A stretch of 6,794 nucleotides of DNA from Candidatus Zixiibacteriota bacterium. GTDB lineage: Bacteria; Zixibacteria; MSB-5A5; GN15; FEB-12. Position numbers and translations under genes: made by a program. This document shows positions 1 through 5,804 of this stretch, piece by piece; within the stretch, counting starts at the first letter, position 1, and each line of letters starts with the position of its first letter. The notes beneath the pieces are model-generated. The model was not told the DNA's origin. It saw only the letters and a list, made by a program, of their open reading frames with translations, and ran no database searches. The stretch is taken from positions 1 through 6,794 of the forward strand of contig JAGLXI010000032.1 in NCBI GenBank assembly GCA_023132995.1. The letters are read 5' to 3'.

Positions 1-516
1 CAGATACTGGGCGACTACTTCACCGCCACCGAGCACCTGGGCCCAAGGGATCGCTACAAGGTGGCCTATATGGGTGACGGTAACAATGTCGCCAACAGTT
101 GGTTGAACCTTGCCTCGCTGATCCCGCTCGACCTGCGTATCGGGACTGCCGAAGACTGCCGGCCGGACGCAAAGATCATGGAACAAGCCAGGGCCAACCC
201 CGACAGCCGGATCATCGTCACCGACGATCCTAAAGAAGCGGTTGCCGGTGCCGATGTAGTCTATACGGATGTTTGGGCCTCTATGGGGCAAAAGCATCTG
301 GTCGAGGACAAGGAGAAAAGGTTAAGGAAGTTTCAAATAAACAGTGCCCTTTTGGGAGTTGCCGATCCGAAGGCAATTGTAATGCACTGCCTGCCGGCAG
401 AACGCGGCAAGGAGATCACCGACGAGGTAATGGACGGTCCTCGGTCAGTGGTTTTTGATGAAGCGGAAAACCGGCTGCATGTTCAAAAGGCCATCATGGT
501 TTTCCTGCTTACATAG
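1..516 (+). CDS. argF: Ornithine carbamoyltransferase, C-terminal part (5' end outside window)
   Basis: This is the last 171 residues of ornithine carbamoyltransferase, which makes citrulline from carbamoyl phosphate and ornithine in cytoplasmic arginine biosynthesis. The frame is open from the first base, so the gene starts upstream. Family landmarks appear in order: the GDGNNVANS segment that opens the ornithine-binding domain, the DVWASMGQ segment containing the SMG loop that closes over ornithine, the HCLPA motif whose Cys and neighbours contact both substrates, and a typical C-terminus (AENRLHVQKAI followed by a short hydrophobic tail). The HCLPA and SMG motifs favour ornithine over aspartate carbamoyltransferase. 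Nothing looks broken. The next gene begins 56 nt downstream with no terminator hairpin visible between them, so readthrough is possible. No other arginine gene lies in the window. Confidence 0.96.
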   Translation, partial: QILGDYFTATEHLGPRDRYKVAYMGDGNNVANSWLNLASLIPLDLRIGTAEDCRPDAKIMEQARANPDSRIIVTDDPKEAVAGADVVYTDVWASMGQKHLVEDKEKRLRKFQINSALLGVADPKAIVMHCLPAERGKEITDEVMDGPRSVVFDEAENRLHVQKAIMVFLLT

Positions 517-572
517 GAATGCTGACGCGGCCGGGCTCCAAAACGGGACGAAAAGATGAAAGGAGACGGTGT

Positions 573-1412
573 ATGCGTTTGCAGAAACGTATTCTCGTTT
601 CGGGCCTGACTGTAGCTGTCGGCGTGGTCGCTTTGATTCTCACGGGGTGCGGCTCGGATGATAAGAGTACTTCCAGCACCAACTATGGATCGCTGACTGA
701 TCCGGAGTTTGTTGTCGTTCAGAGCCAGGTCGACATGTTTGTCGATTCCACGGTCAACTTTCTCAAGAACGGTTTGAATACCGTCTATGGCATTTCCGAC
801 GAAAACGGCACGATTCTCCCGGCGCAGTATGCGCCCGGCCCCGAGGATAACGACATATTCGACACCTCCTACGCCAACGGCTGGCACCGTGTTTTCATAG
901 GCAACCAGTACGAAGGTTATGGGACCACCGTTCTCGACTCCATTCAGTATATCAAGAACGGCGCTTACCAGGAGTCCTGGGCTAACCGGGACCAACTCGT
1001 GTACAAGCACTACTGGACCTGGATCAGCGAAACCGACACCATAATGGGAAATGCCGACTACACCTTTAGCGGTTTCAACACGGCCCAGGCCACTGTTACG
1101 GGAACCAACCAGATGGAGTACTGCTGGCAGGTCGTTACGGGCGACTCCACCGTTAGTAGAACCTTCGTTATCGAAGCAACCATGAGTGGATTCACGCTGG
1201 CGAAGACGATGTCTGTCGGCTGGGATCACTGCCCCCTCTCCGGTTCCGTCTCGGTCACGCTAACGATGACCTACCAGAAGAATAGCGCCGATCCTGTCGA
1301 GTCCACCTGGACCGGCAATCTTGCCTTCAACGATGGTAGCCTGTCAGCCGCTTTCAGACTGGGAAACACCGTCTGGCAGTACCAGAACCAGGTGTGCGTC
1401 AACCCCCAGTGA
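573..1412 (+). CDS. Putative outer-envelope lipoprotein, function unknown
   Basis: This 279-residue protein has a lipoprotein signal peptide: basic N-region (MRLQKR), hydrophobic core and the lipobox LTGC, giving lipidated Cys26 after cleavage by signal peptidase II. The residues after the Cys (GSDD, then Ser/Thr-rich) form a flexible tether. The mature part is rich in Trp, Tyr and Thr with alternating hydrophobic residues, suggesting a beta-sheet domain. Three more cysteines (184, 220, 275) could form disulphides after export. I chose the ATG at 573 because AGGAGA at 561-566 sits 6 nt upstream and the signal peptide starts directly there. The frame stays open back to an ATG at 519, but that start would place a charged 18-residue extension before the signal peptide. 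A strong intrinsic terminator follows the stop. I do not recognise a named domain. The lipoprotein call is firm and the function is unknown. Confidence 0.88.
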   Translation: MRLQKRILVSGLTVAVGVVALILTGCGSDDKSTSSTNYGSLTDPEFVVVQSQVDMFVDSTVNFLKNGLNTVYGISDENGTILPAQYAPGPEDNDIFDTSYANGWHRVFIGNQYEGYGTTVLDSIQYIKNGAYQESWANRDQLVYKHYWTWISETDTIMGNADYTFSGFNTAQATVTGTNQMEYCWQVVTGDSTVSRTFVIEATMSGFTLAKTMSVGWDHCPLSGSVSVTLTMTYQKNSADPVESTWTGNLAFNDGSLSAAFRLGNTVWQYQNQVCVNPQ

Positions 1413-1434
1413 ACAGGTAATGATTACGAAATGC

Positions 1435-1465
1435 AAGCCCGGCAGCAAAGCCGGGCTTTCTTTTT
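1435..1465 (+). terminator. Rho-independent terminator after the lipoprotein gene
   Basis: A perfect 9-bp GC-rich stem (AAGCCCGGC at 1435-1443 paired with GCCGGGCTT at 1450-1458) encloses the loop AGCAAA and is followed by TCTTTTT. It starts 22 nt after the lipoprotein stop and separates that transcript from the thioesterase gene. Confidence 0.9.
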
Positions 1466-1504
1466 GTTGGCATGGGGCTGTTGATTGGTTAAACAGGTTC
1501 TGCC

Positions 1505-1936
1505 ATGAAGGAAATCCTCAAGTATTCCGGTTGTTTTGTATGTGGCGACCGGAATCCGCACGGCTTGAAAGCCCGGTTCCATTATGACGGAGAAAAGGCG
1601 GTCACCAGTGTCACGGCTACAGAGGCGTTTGAGGGATACCGCGGGATCTATCACGGCGGTCTGATCTCCACGCTCTTGGACGAGGTCATGATCAAGGCTA
1701 TCCTGGCCGTCGACAGGTATGCCGTTACCGCTGAGATGACCGTACGCTTTCTCTCTGTGGTCGAGATCGGCGATCACCTGACCCTGACCGGCACAGTTGT
1801 ACGCCGCAAGGGCCGGGTGTTCTTTACGGAAGGACAGGCGGCGAAGGACAGCGGGGAGCTCGTGGCTACCGCCACAGGCAAGTACGTCGAAGCAGATGCC
1901 GAGCTCGCGAAGATACTCAGGCAATCGGTCGAGTGA
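1505..1936 (+). CDS. PaaI-family hotdog-fold thioesterase
   Basis: This 143-residue protein has the size and motifs of a single-domain hotdog acyl-CoA thioesterase, which hydrolyses an acyl-CoA or related thioester in the cytoplasm. An N-terminal Cys-containing segment, C10-F-V-C13-G-D-R-N-P-H-G-L21, is common in this subgroup. The hotdog core includes Y49-H50-G51-G52 at the start of the central helix and the acidic pair D59-E60, the usual site of the catalytic carboxylate. The following strands (AVTAEMTVRFL, then GDHLTLTGTVVRRKGRVFFTEG broken by turns) match the oligomer-forming sheet. The substrate cannot be read from sequence. The start at 1505 has only a weak AGG (1495-1497) 7 nt upstream, but it matches the family N-terminus. 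The gene stands alone after a terminator and no pathway partner is adjacent. Annotation as an uncharacterised PaaI-like protein is safe. Confidence 0.88.
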   Translation: MKEILKYSGCFVCGDRNPHGLKARFHYDGEKAVTSVTATEAFEGYRGIYHGGLISTLLDEVMIKAILAVDRYAVTAEMTVRFLSVVEIGDHLTLTGTVVRRKGRVFFTEGQAAKDSGELVATATGKYVEADAELAKILRQSVE

Positions 1937-2072
1937 AAAGAATTTCACCAGTTTGCCGAGTGTTGTCAGTTTGCAGCTATGGTGCTCGGCGGCTGAACCC
2001 TCGCCCCCGCCCTATCCCGTGTTCTGATATGCAGTTGGTGTAAACCAGCGCCTCCTCCGGAAACCGGCATCG

Positions 2073-2092
2073 CCCTTGCTCGACCAAGGGGG
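2073..2092 (+). promoter_or_regulatory. Small hairpin covering the possible ribosome-binding site of the next gene
   Basis: CCCTTG (2073-2078) and CAAGGG (2085-2090) are perfectly complementary around a 6-nt loop. The right arm plus two further G residues is the only purine-rich tract before the ATG at 2093, and it touches the start codon. If it forms in the mRNA, the hairpin would hide the initiation region. A 6-bp stem can arise by chance, so a regulatory role is a guess. Confidence 0.3.
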
Positions 2093-2605
2093 ATGAAAAC
2101 CACCGACGCTCCGACAAAATGCTACCTGGCGGCCTTCCACTGCCCCGAACTTGATTCTGCCCTTGTGCGCCGGGGGCTGTGCCAGGGGATGATCTGTTTT
2201 GCCATTCCGGAGTTGGGCATCCTGTTTCGGTGTCGGGCTGGCGGAGAGCTGGTGGATCTCGAGTTCGGGGCCATGTTTGCGCTCTTGAAGTTTGTGAAGA
2301 CCAAGCTTCGGGACGAGAAGATACGGTCGGTTCAAATCTACTCTTCCAATCCGGAATTCGTGTTCGCCTTCACGGGTAATTCTCGCCACTTGAAGCAAGG
2401 CTCGCCAAGGATGAAGATGCTCACGGAGTACAACAAGGAGATGGTGATCAGCATGGCCTACCTGGAGCCGGTGGACAACAAGGCGCTGATCTCTTCGGCC
2501 GAGTATCCGTCGATGCCGGTCTCGCGCTCGATCAATTTCAACTCCCACGACGAAGACCTCTCCAAGACCAGTTTCAAGCCCTTTCAAAAGGGAATCAGAC
2601 TTTAG
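2093..2605 (+). CDS. Hypothetical protein, 170 aa; possible RNase H-like fold without its catalytic Asp
   Basis: I do not recognise this protein with confidence. It is 170 residues, has no signal peptide or membrane span, and is probably cytoplasmic. A stretch at residues 44-95 has the order strand, helix beginning with an acidic residue (E57, then FGAMFALLKFVKTKL), and strand (S79-V-Q-I-Y-S-S-N86-P-E-F-V). This resembles the part of RNase HI where a helix-start Glu precedes a strand carrying Asp-Ser. Here the Asp position would be Ser85, so if the fold is right the enzyme is probably inactive. The C-terminal third is polar and low in hydrophobics. The start is uncertain: the G-rich tract abuts the ATG at 2093, and the frame is open back to a stop at 1994 with no ATG, GTG or TTG. 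The TAG stop lies inside a repeat shared with the spacer near 5570, so the present C-terminus may have been set by that repeat. Confidence 0.62.
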   Translation: MKTTDAPTKCYLAAFHCPELDSALVRRGLCQGMICFAIPELGILFRCRAGGELVDLEFGAMFALLKFVKTKLRDEKIRSVQIYSSNPEFVFAFTGNSRHLKQGSPRMKMLTEYNKEMVISMAYLEPVDNKALISSAEYPSMPVSRSINFNSHDEDLSKTSFKPFQKGIRL

Positions 2606-2628
2606 GGGCTGCTACTACCGTCTCGCCT
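2601..2628 (+). repeat. Dispersed repeat, copy 1
   Basis: This 28-nt sequence consists of TTTAGGGGCTGCT, then AC, then TACCGTCTCGCCT. The two 13-nt blocks recur exactly at 5569-5595, where a single G replaces the central AC. The copies are about 3 kb apart in the same orientation. This copy overlaps the stop codon of the upstream gene. Its end (CGCCT, 2624-2628) can also pair with AGGCG at 2643-2647. No terminal repeats or coding sequence mark it as an insertion sequence. Confidence 0.75.
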
Positions 2629-2923
2629 TGTGTTGTGCCGTCAGGCGTCTCGAGGCTGTTCGCTAGTCGGTCATTTGTGTGTCGATAGTCCTACTGGTTG
2701 ACCCTGAGCACCTAACGGCCCCGGGATGCTTCTCGATTCATCCTTGAGGTACTCCATGAACCGCCGTGGTAGGGAACCGTATGCTCGGTGGTGTGGGAGG
2801 ACGGCGGGGGCAACCCCGCCTCCTACCCGATTGGGGTGGGGGATCCAACAAAGGTGGGGGTTCGTCCGGCAGATTCCGATAAGAGTTGATAAGACCAGTA
2901 TTAGGATATCTGGAGGACTGCAA
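2606..2923. other. Spacer of 318 nt, repeat-rich, no supported gene
   Basis: I see no credible gene here on either strand. An open frame from 2726 runs into the DUF6979-like gene, but it has no ribosome-binding site at its ATGs and is Pro/Arg/Gly-rich as expected of non-coding GC-rich DNA. The spacer contains the rest of the first repeat copy and a strong hairpin at 2795-2828. A G-rich stretch (about 2833-2860) with several runs of three or more Gs follows the hairpin. No convincing -35/-10 pair could be fixed upstream of the gene at 2924. Confidence 0.6.
2795..2828. repeat. Strong imperfect inverted repeat (hairpin)
   Basis: The core pairs GGCGGGG (2803-2809) with CCCCGCC (2814-2820) around the loop GCAA. 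After a bulged C, AGGA (2798-2801) pairs with TCCT (2821-2824), and after a bulged A, GGG (2795-2797) pairs with CCC (2826-2828). That makes about 14 base pairs. There is no T-tract, so it is not a standard terminator. It looks more like a palindromic interspersed element of the REP type, but only one copy is present in this window. Confidence 0.6.
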
Positions 2924-3286
2924 ATGTCGGAATTTGGGAAAGCCGCTGTGAGAGCAGAGAGAAAGAGGCTCAAGGATAAAAAACTGACACCCGTCGAGGC
3001 TTGGGAGTGGGCGATCAATCAGTCCAACCTCTCTGATTCAAGCAAGAAAAAGTGCTGCCCCAAGTTCGCATACATAGGGGTATGTGAACAAAAAGATGGT
3101 GATGCCCCTGATGGAAACAAGAACAAGAATTACGCACGGGAGGCAGTGAATATCCTTAAAACCGCCAAGCCCTCAAGCGCTGCGGCGTTGTGGCGTCAGG
3201 TCACAGCCAATCTGAAGTGTGAGGGACTCACACACAACGATCAAATGGGCGTGGTACTGGCATTGAAGGATGCCGGATATATTTAG
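2924..3286 (+). CDS. DUF6979-like protein, function unknown
   Basis: This is a 120-residue soluble protein with no signal peptide or membrane segment. Its pattern matches what I recall of the uncharacterised DUF6979 family: an N-terminal F4-G-K-A-A helix, the T22-P-V-E-A-W27 motif, a lysine run leading to the K43-C44-C45-P46-K segment with G52-x-C54-E downstream, Y70-A-R-E-A-V75, and near the end H104-N-D-Q-M-G-V-V-L-A-L114. The cysteines 44, 45 and 54 might bind a metal, but that is unproven. The start at 2924 is clear: GGAGG at 2912-2916 lies 7 nt upstream and the family similarity begins exactly there, although the frame is open further upstream. The gene is single, set between a repeat-rich spacer and an ECF operon, and its Lys/Asn-rich, AAA/AAG-rich codon use is less GC-rich than its neighbours. 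Recent acquisition is possible. The family name is from memory and needs a profile search. Confidence 0.75.
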   Translation: MSEFGKAAVRAERKRLKDKKLTPVEAWEWAINQSNLSDSSKKKCCPKFAYIGVCEQKDGDAPDGNKNKNYAREAVNILKTAKPSSAAALWRQVTANLKCEGLTHNDQMGVVLALKDAGYI

Positions 3287-3382
3287 GGACGTATATCCCA
3301 GCCCCTCAATTCACACCGACTCTCCACACGCACACGGCCATCAGGTCCCCGTCCCTTAAACTTCAAAGTCAAAAAAACAAAA

Positions 3383-3409
3383 AACTTTCCTCCTGCCCGT
3401 GTGTCTTCA
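3383..3409 (+). promoter_or_regulatory. Possible ECF-type promoter of the sigma operon
   Basis: AACTT (3383-3387) and TCTTCA (3404-3409) are 16 nt apart, the spacing and core bases seen at many ECF promoters (GGAACTT and TCTRA-like). An A-rich tract at 3371-3384 lies just upstream, as an UP element would. Transcription would begin at about 3415-3417, on or next to the ATG. ECF operons are often self-activated, which would fit. The match lacks the usual GG of the -35, so this is tentative. Confidence 0.3.
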
Positions 3410-3416
3410 ATATAGC

Positions 3417-3944
3417 ATGGCAGTAAAGGTCAAGACAGAGGACCGATCTAAGATCGTGGAAACCAGCAGCAACCATCAACAGTTTACCGAGCTTTTTCAC
3501 CTCTACAAAGATCGCACCTACGATTTCGCCCTCAGGATGTTAGGTGACGCCCATGCCGCCGGTGATGTTTCTCAGGAGGTCTTTCTCAAGCTGTACCTAA
3601 GCCAGAGTAATCATGATCGCATCGCCGACGTCAAGAGTTGGCTATTCATCGTGGCTCGTAACCTCTGTTTGAACCATATCCGAAATCGAAGCAAGCAGAT
3701 ACCACTCGAGCAGTTGGAGGGTCAGTTGGTTGAGTCCAACCCGGCTGTCGACACGAGGCAGCGAGCCCTGCGGCTGGCGCTGGCCAGTCTGGAATCACCG
3801 TACCGAGAGGCGCTGATCCTCAAGGTGTACCAGGGGTTTTCGTATCGGGAGATAGCGGAGATACTCGGTCGCACCGTCCCATCGGTACGCTCAACGCTTT
3901 TCAAAGCTCGGAGCATGCTCCGCGACAAAATGGAAAATCAGTAG
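3417..3944 (+). CDS. ECF-family RNA polymerase sigma factor (sigma-70 family)
   Basis: This 175-residue protein has the two-domain plan of extracytoplasmic-function sigma factors, which direct RNA polymerase to stress or envelope regulons. Region 2 spans about residues 23-92: F27-x2-Y30, then D50-V-S-Q-E-V-F56-L-K-L-Y60 (region 2.2, core-polymerase binding) and K73-S-W-L-F-I-V-A-R-N-L-C-L-N-H-I-R89 (regions 2.3/2.4, -10 melting). After a short linker, region 4 spans about residues 114-172 with L133-I-L-K-V-Y-Q-G-F-S-Y-R-E-I-A-E-I-L-G151 and T153-V-P-S-V-R-S-T-L-F-K-A-R165, the helix-turn-helix that reads the -35. The start is unsure: the ATG at 3417 and the in-frame GTG at 3399 both lack a Shine-Dalgarno, and I prefer ATG by family length. 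The anti-sigma gene starts 16 nt after the stop, so the two are almost certainly cotranscribed and the sigma is probably held inactive at the membrane. Confidence 0.93.
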   Translation: MAVKVKTEDRSKIVETSSNHQQFTELFHLYKDRTYDFALRMLGDAHAAGDVSQEVFLKLYLSQSNHDRIADVKSWLFIVARNLCLNHIRNRSKQIPLEQLEGQLVESNPAVDTRQRALRLALASLESPYREALILKVYQGFSYREIAEILGRTVPSVRSTLFKARSMLRDKMENQ

Positions 3945-3960
3945 ATGAGAAGGTGATAAA

Positions 3961-4419
3961 ATGAACTGCGAACAATACCGGGAATTGATCTCAGCGCGAG
4001 TGGACGGGGAGATTGAATCTGAGGAGCTTGACGCGTTGGAGGCCCACCTGGAGCAGTGTCCGGAGTGTGCCGCCTTTGCCCGACAGGTGAAGCAGTTGCA
4101 GGAGTTAGCAGCAGATTCGCCGCTCGTGTTGATGCCGAGTGAGGTGGAAGAGGTTATCCTGAGCCGTAGCAACCGGCAGCAGAGTCTGTGGCGGCGACTC
4201 TTTAGTGGCCATTACCGCATCCCGCGTCCGTTGGCATGGGCGGCGGCGCTACTGCTCGTGTTTCTCTCAGTGAACAGCCTGATCTCCCGCGATGGATCGA
4301 CTCCGTCAGAACATTTTATCATCACTCCCGAAGACAGTCAGCCGGTTCAGCACATTGTTCTGACCAGGGCTGATATTGTGCAAACATACACGACTGGGTC
4401 GACCCCAGCCGAACTATAG
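3961..4419 (+). CDS. Zinc-binding transmembrane anti-sigma factor
   Basis: This 152-residue single-pass inner-membrane protein should bind and inhibit the ECF sigma factor encoded just upstream. The N-terminal cytoplasmic part is a ZAS-type anti-sigma domain: Cys3, then H29-L-E-Q-C33-P-E-C36, the H-x3-C-x2-C zinc signature. A linker (about 40-88) leads to one hydrophobic span at about 91-108, preceded by Arg/Lys-rich residues (RR at 78-79, R86, R89) that place the N-terminus inside. The periplasmic tail is only about 44 residues and has no recognisable sensor domain, so sensing may need a partner or regulated proteolysis. The start has GAGAAGG (3947-3953) at 7-nt spacing. The secreted-protein gene begins 34 nt downstream with its own strong ribosome-binding site, suggesting a three-gene operon. 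Confidence 0.92.
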   Translation: MNCEQYRELISARVDGEIESEELDALEAHLEQCPECAAFARQVKQLQELAADSPLVLMPSEVEEVILSRSNRQQSLWRRLFSGHYRIPRPLAWAAALLLVFLSVNSLISRDGSTPSEHFIITPEDSQPVQHIVLTRADIVQTYTTGSTPAEL

Positions 4420-4453
4420 CGTTAACATGCTATGTGAAAAGGAGAGAATCACG

Positions 4454-5491
4454 ATGAAAACCTTATTCATACTACTAACAACATTACTCTTGTCTGGTGT
4501 CGTCCTGGCCGATGATGATGGACCGATGTTCACTGTGCGGGCCATTGTCAAGGCGGACGGAGCCGATGGAGCTTCGGGCGGATCAGGTGCGTTTACTCTG
4601 CCCGAGAACGAGTACGGCCGGATTGTCCTGGCTTTCTACCAAAACGGTAGATCCTTTCGGGTTCTCGCGGCCGGCAGTCACGTCGGGCCAGTAAGACATT
4701 TGTCCAAAGAGTACTATCCCCAAGCCGATCCGGATGGATTGATCATGACCGTGGACTTGTGCCTGAAATCCCGCGTGACCGAAGATGGACGCATCCGCTT
4801 GTCAGGTTTGGCCACGCACATGACGCGAGCTGTTGATCAAGATCAGCCGTTATTTGAGTATGAAGAAAGAAAACTATCGTTTCTACTTTCAAATGGGGAA
4901 GCAGCAGCCCTGACTCTCGAGTCGGTTCCACCCTGGAAGAAGATTGAAGCGATCGTCTCCATCTCCAGTGCCGATCAGCTTGTATTCGAATCGCGATCTT
5001 TCCAAGAGGTAACATTCAAAGGCGCATACACGCTTTACAATGAGAATACCAGGGATGTCGAGATGGAAGAGGGGATCGGTACATTGATTTTCGCGGCTGA
5101 GGATGGAGAAGTGACCATAGGGGGAAGCCACCACAAGAACACCTTCCAACTGCCCGGCGGGGACTCGCTGATGCTGATGACTACGCATGATATCAGCAAA
5201 TTCCGTTGGAACAAAGATGGGAGCGCCACGTTTGAGTTTGAACTCTCGCGCCACTACGCCGTTAACCCCTACCAGGCGGATTCCATTATCCACAGGGGCA
5301 GTTTTATCAGCTTGGGGGAGCATGGAATCGCTGCCGATCGTATGACCGTCACGCTCTTCAGCCGCACTATCACCGCCCGACCCGGTGAGAGAACCGAGAT
5401 AGAGATTCCTTCCGATACCAACAACCCTTTGGGATTCGACTTTACGGAGCGAATTGACCTCGTCTACACCGTGAAGACAGTGAATTACTAG
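4454..5491 (+). CDS. Exported beta-rich protein of the ECF operon, function unknown
   Basis: This 345-residue protein has a clean Sec signal peptide: MKT, a long Leu/Thr hydrophobic core, and a likely signal peptidase I site after V17-L-A19, just before D20-D-D-G. There is no lipobox and no second membrane span, so it is periplasmic or secreted. The mature protein opens with a short strand and a Gly/Ala/Ser-rich stretch (34-45), then is mostly alternating beta-type sequence with many charged turns and one Cys (103). It may form two beta domains, with a break near residue 150. I do not recognise a named family. The start at 4454 is fixed by AAGGAGA (4439-4445) 8 nt upstream and by the signal peptide. 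The frame is open upstream to 4376, but that overlaps the anti-sigma gene. Its position third behind sigma and anti-sigma suggests it is a main target of the sigma factor or part of its signal input. Confidence 0.87.
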   Translation: MKTLFILLTTLLLSGVVLADDDGPMFTVRAIVKADGADGASGGSGAFTLPENEYGRIVLAFYQNGRSFRVLAAGSHVGPVRHLSKEYYPQADPDGLIMTVDLCLKSRVTEDGRIRLSGLATHMTRAVDQDQPLFEYEERKLSFLLSNGEAAALTLESVPPWKKIEAIVSISSADQLVFESRSFQEVTFKGAYTLYNENTRDVEMEEGIGTLIFAAEDGEVTIGGSHHKNTFQLPGGDSLMLMTTHDISKFRWNKDGSATFEFELSRHYAVNPYQADSIIHRGSFISLGEHGIAADRMTVTLFSRTITARPGERTEIEIPSDTNNPLGFDFTERIDLVYTVKTVNY

Positions 5492-5496
5492 CCTAA

Positions 5497-5535
5497 TCGC
5501 CGGCGGGCCGGGTAAAAACCGGCTCGCCTTGGCGA
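5497..5535. terminator. Long hairpin after the secreted-protein gene; possible terminator
   Basis: GGCGGGCCGG (5502-5511) pairs with CCGGCTCGCC (5519-5528), 10 bp with one G-T wobble, around a GTAAAAA loop. TCGCC (5497-5501) pairs with GGCGA (5531-5535) across a two-T bulge, giving 15 bp in total. It begins 5 nt after the stop codon, the right place for a terminator. No T-run follows on either strand, so it may instead protect the mRNA 3' end or belong to a palindromic repeat. Confidence 0.55.
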
Positions 5536-5568
5536 AATTCCCAGCCAATACCAACCTTGACTCGACGA

Positions 5569-5595
5569 TTTAGGGGCTGCTGTACCGTCTCGCCT
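5569..5595 (+). repeat. Dispersed repeat, copy 2
   Basis: This 27-nt sequence carries the same two exact 13-nt blocks as the copy at 2601-2628, with one G instead of AC between them, in the same orientation. Here it sits in non-coding DNA 77 nt after the secreted-protein stop. I see no obvious similarity between the two copies outside the blocks. Confidence 0.75.
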
Positions 5596-5804
5596 GACAA
5601 CACCCATCCGGACCGTATTTTCGCTGAATGAATCGGCAGTGATTCCGATCTTGCCGGCAGGTTCGTCGGTTTGCACATTTTGTGAAGGCCAGACTATATC
5701 CAGACAACATCCAGGCTCCCTGACCGGTGGCAGTGCCCACTCCTATCATCGGCGGAAAAGATAATATCGTAAGCCGCAACAAGTTGTAAGCGCCTCTCCG
5801 GTGA

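Noticed and set aside
483..1229. Long minus-strand frame of 248 codons opposite the lipoprotein gene
   Set aside because: It lies antisense to a gene with a signal peptide, lipobox, ribosome-binding site and terminator. It shows no motif or start signal of its own.
1424..1948. Minus-strand frame of 174 codons opposite the thioesterase
   Set aside because: It spans the terminator hairpin and is the complement of a well-supported hotdog gene.
2886..2907. TTGATA and a following TA-rich hexamer as a sigma-70 promoter for the gene at 2924
   Set aside because: The possible -10 sequences lie at the wrong spacing (about 10 nt), so no pair could be defended.
2726..2923. N-terminal extension of the DUF6979-like gene from the ATG at 2726
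   Set aside because: The extension is Arg/Pro/Gly-rich, crosses the hairpin and has no ribosome-binding site. The ATG at 2924 has GGAGG at good spacing and begins the family similarity.
3275..3298. Inverted repeat GGATATA / TATATCC spanning the stop of the DUF6979-like gene
   Set aside because: It is only 7 AT-rich base pairs with a 10-nt loop and no T-tract, so it is too weak to call a terminator.
4889..5554. Minus-strand frame of 221 codons opposite the secreted-protein gene
   Set aside because: It is antisense to a gene with a clear signal peptide and Shine-Dalgarno, and its start lies in the hairpin spacer. It has no recognisable domain.
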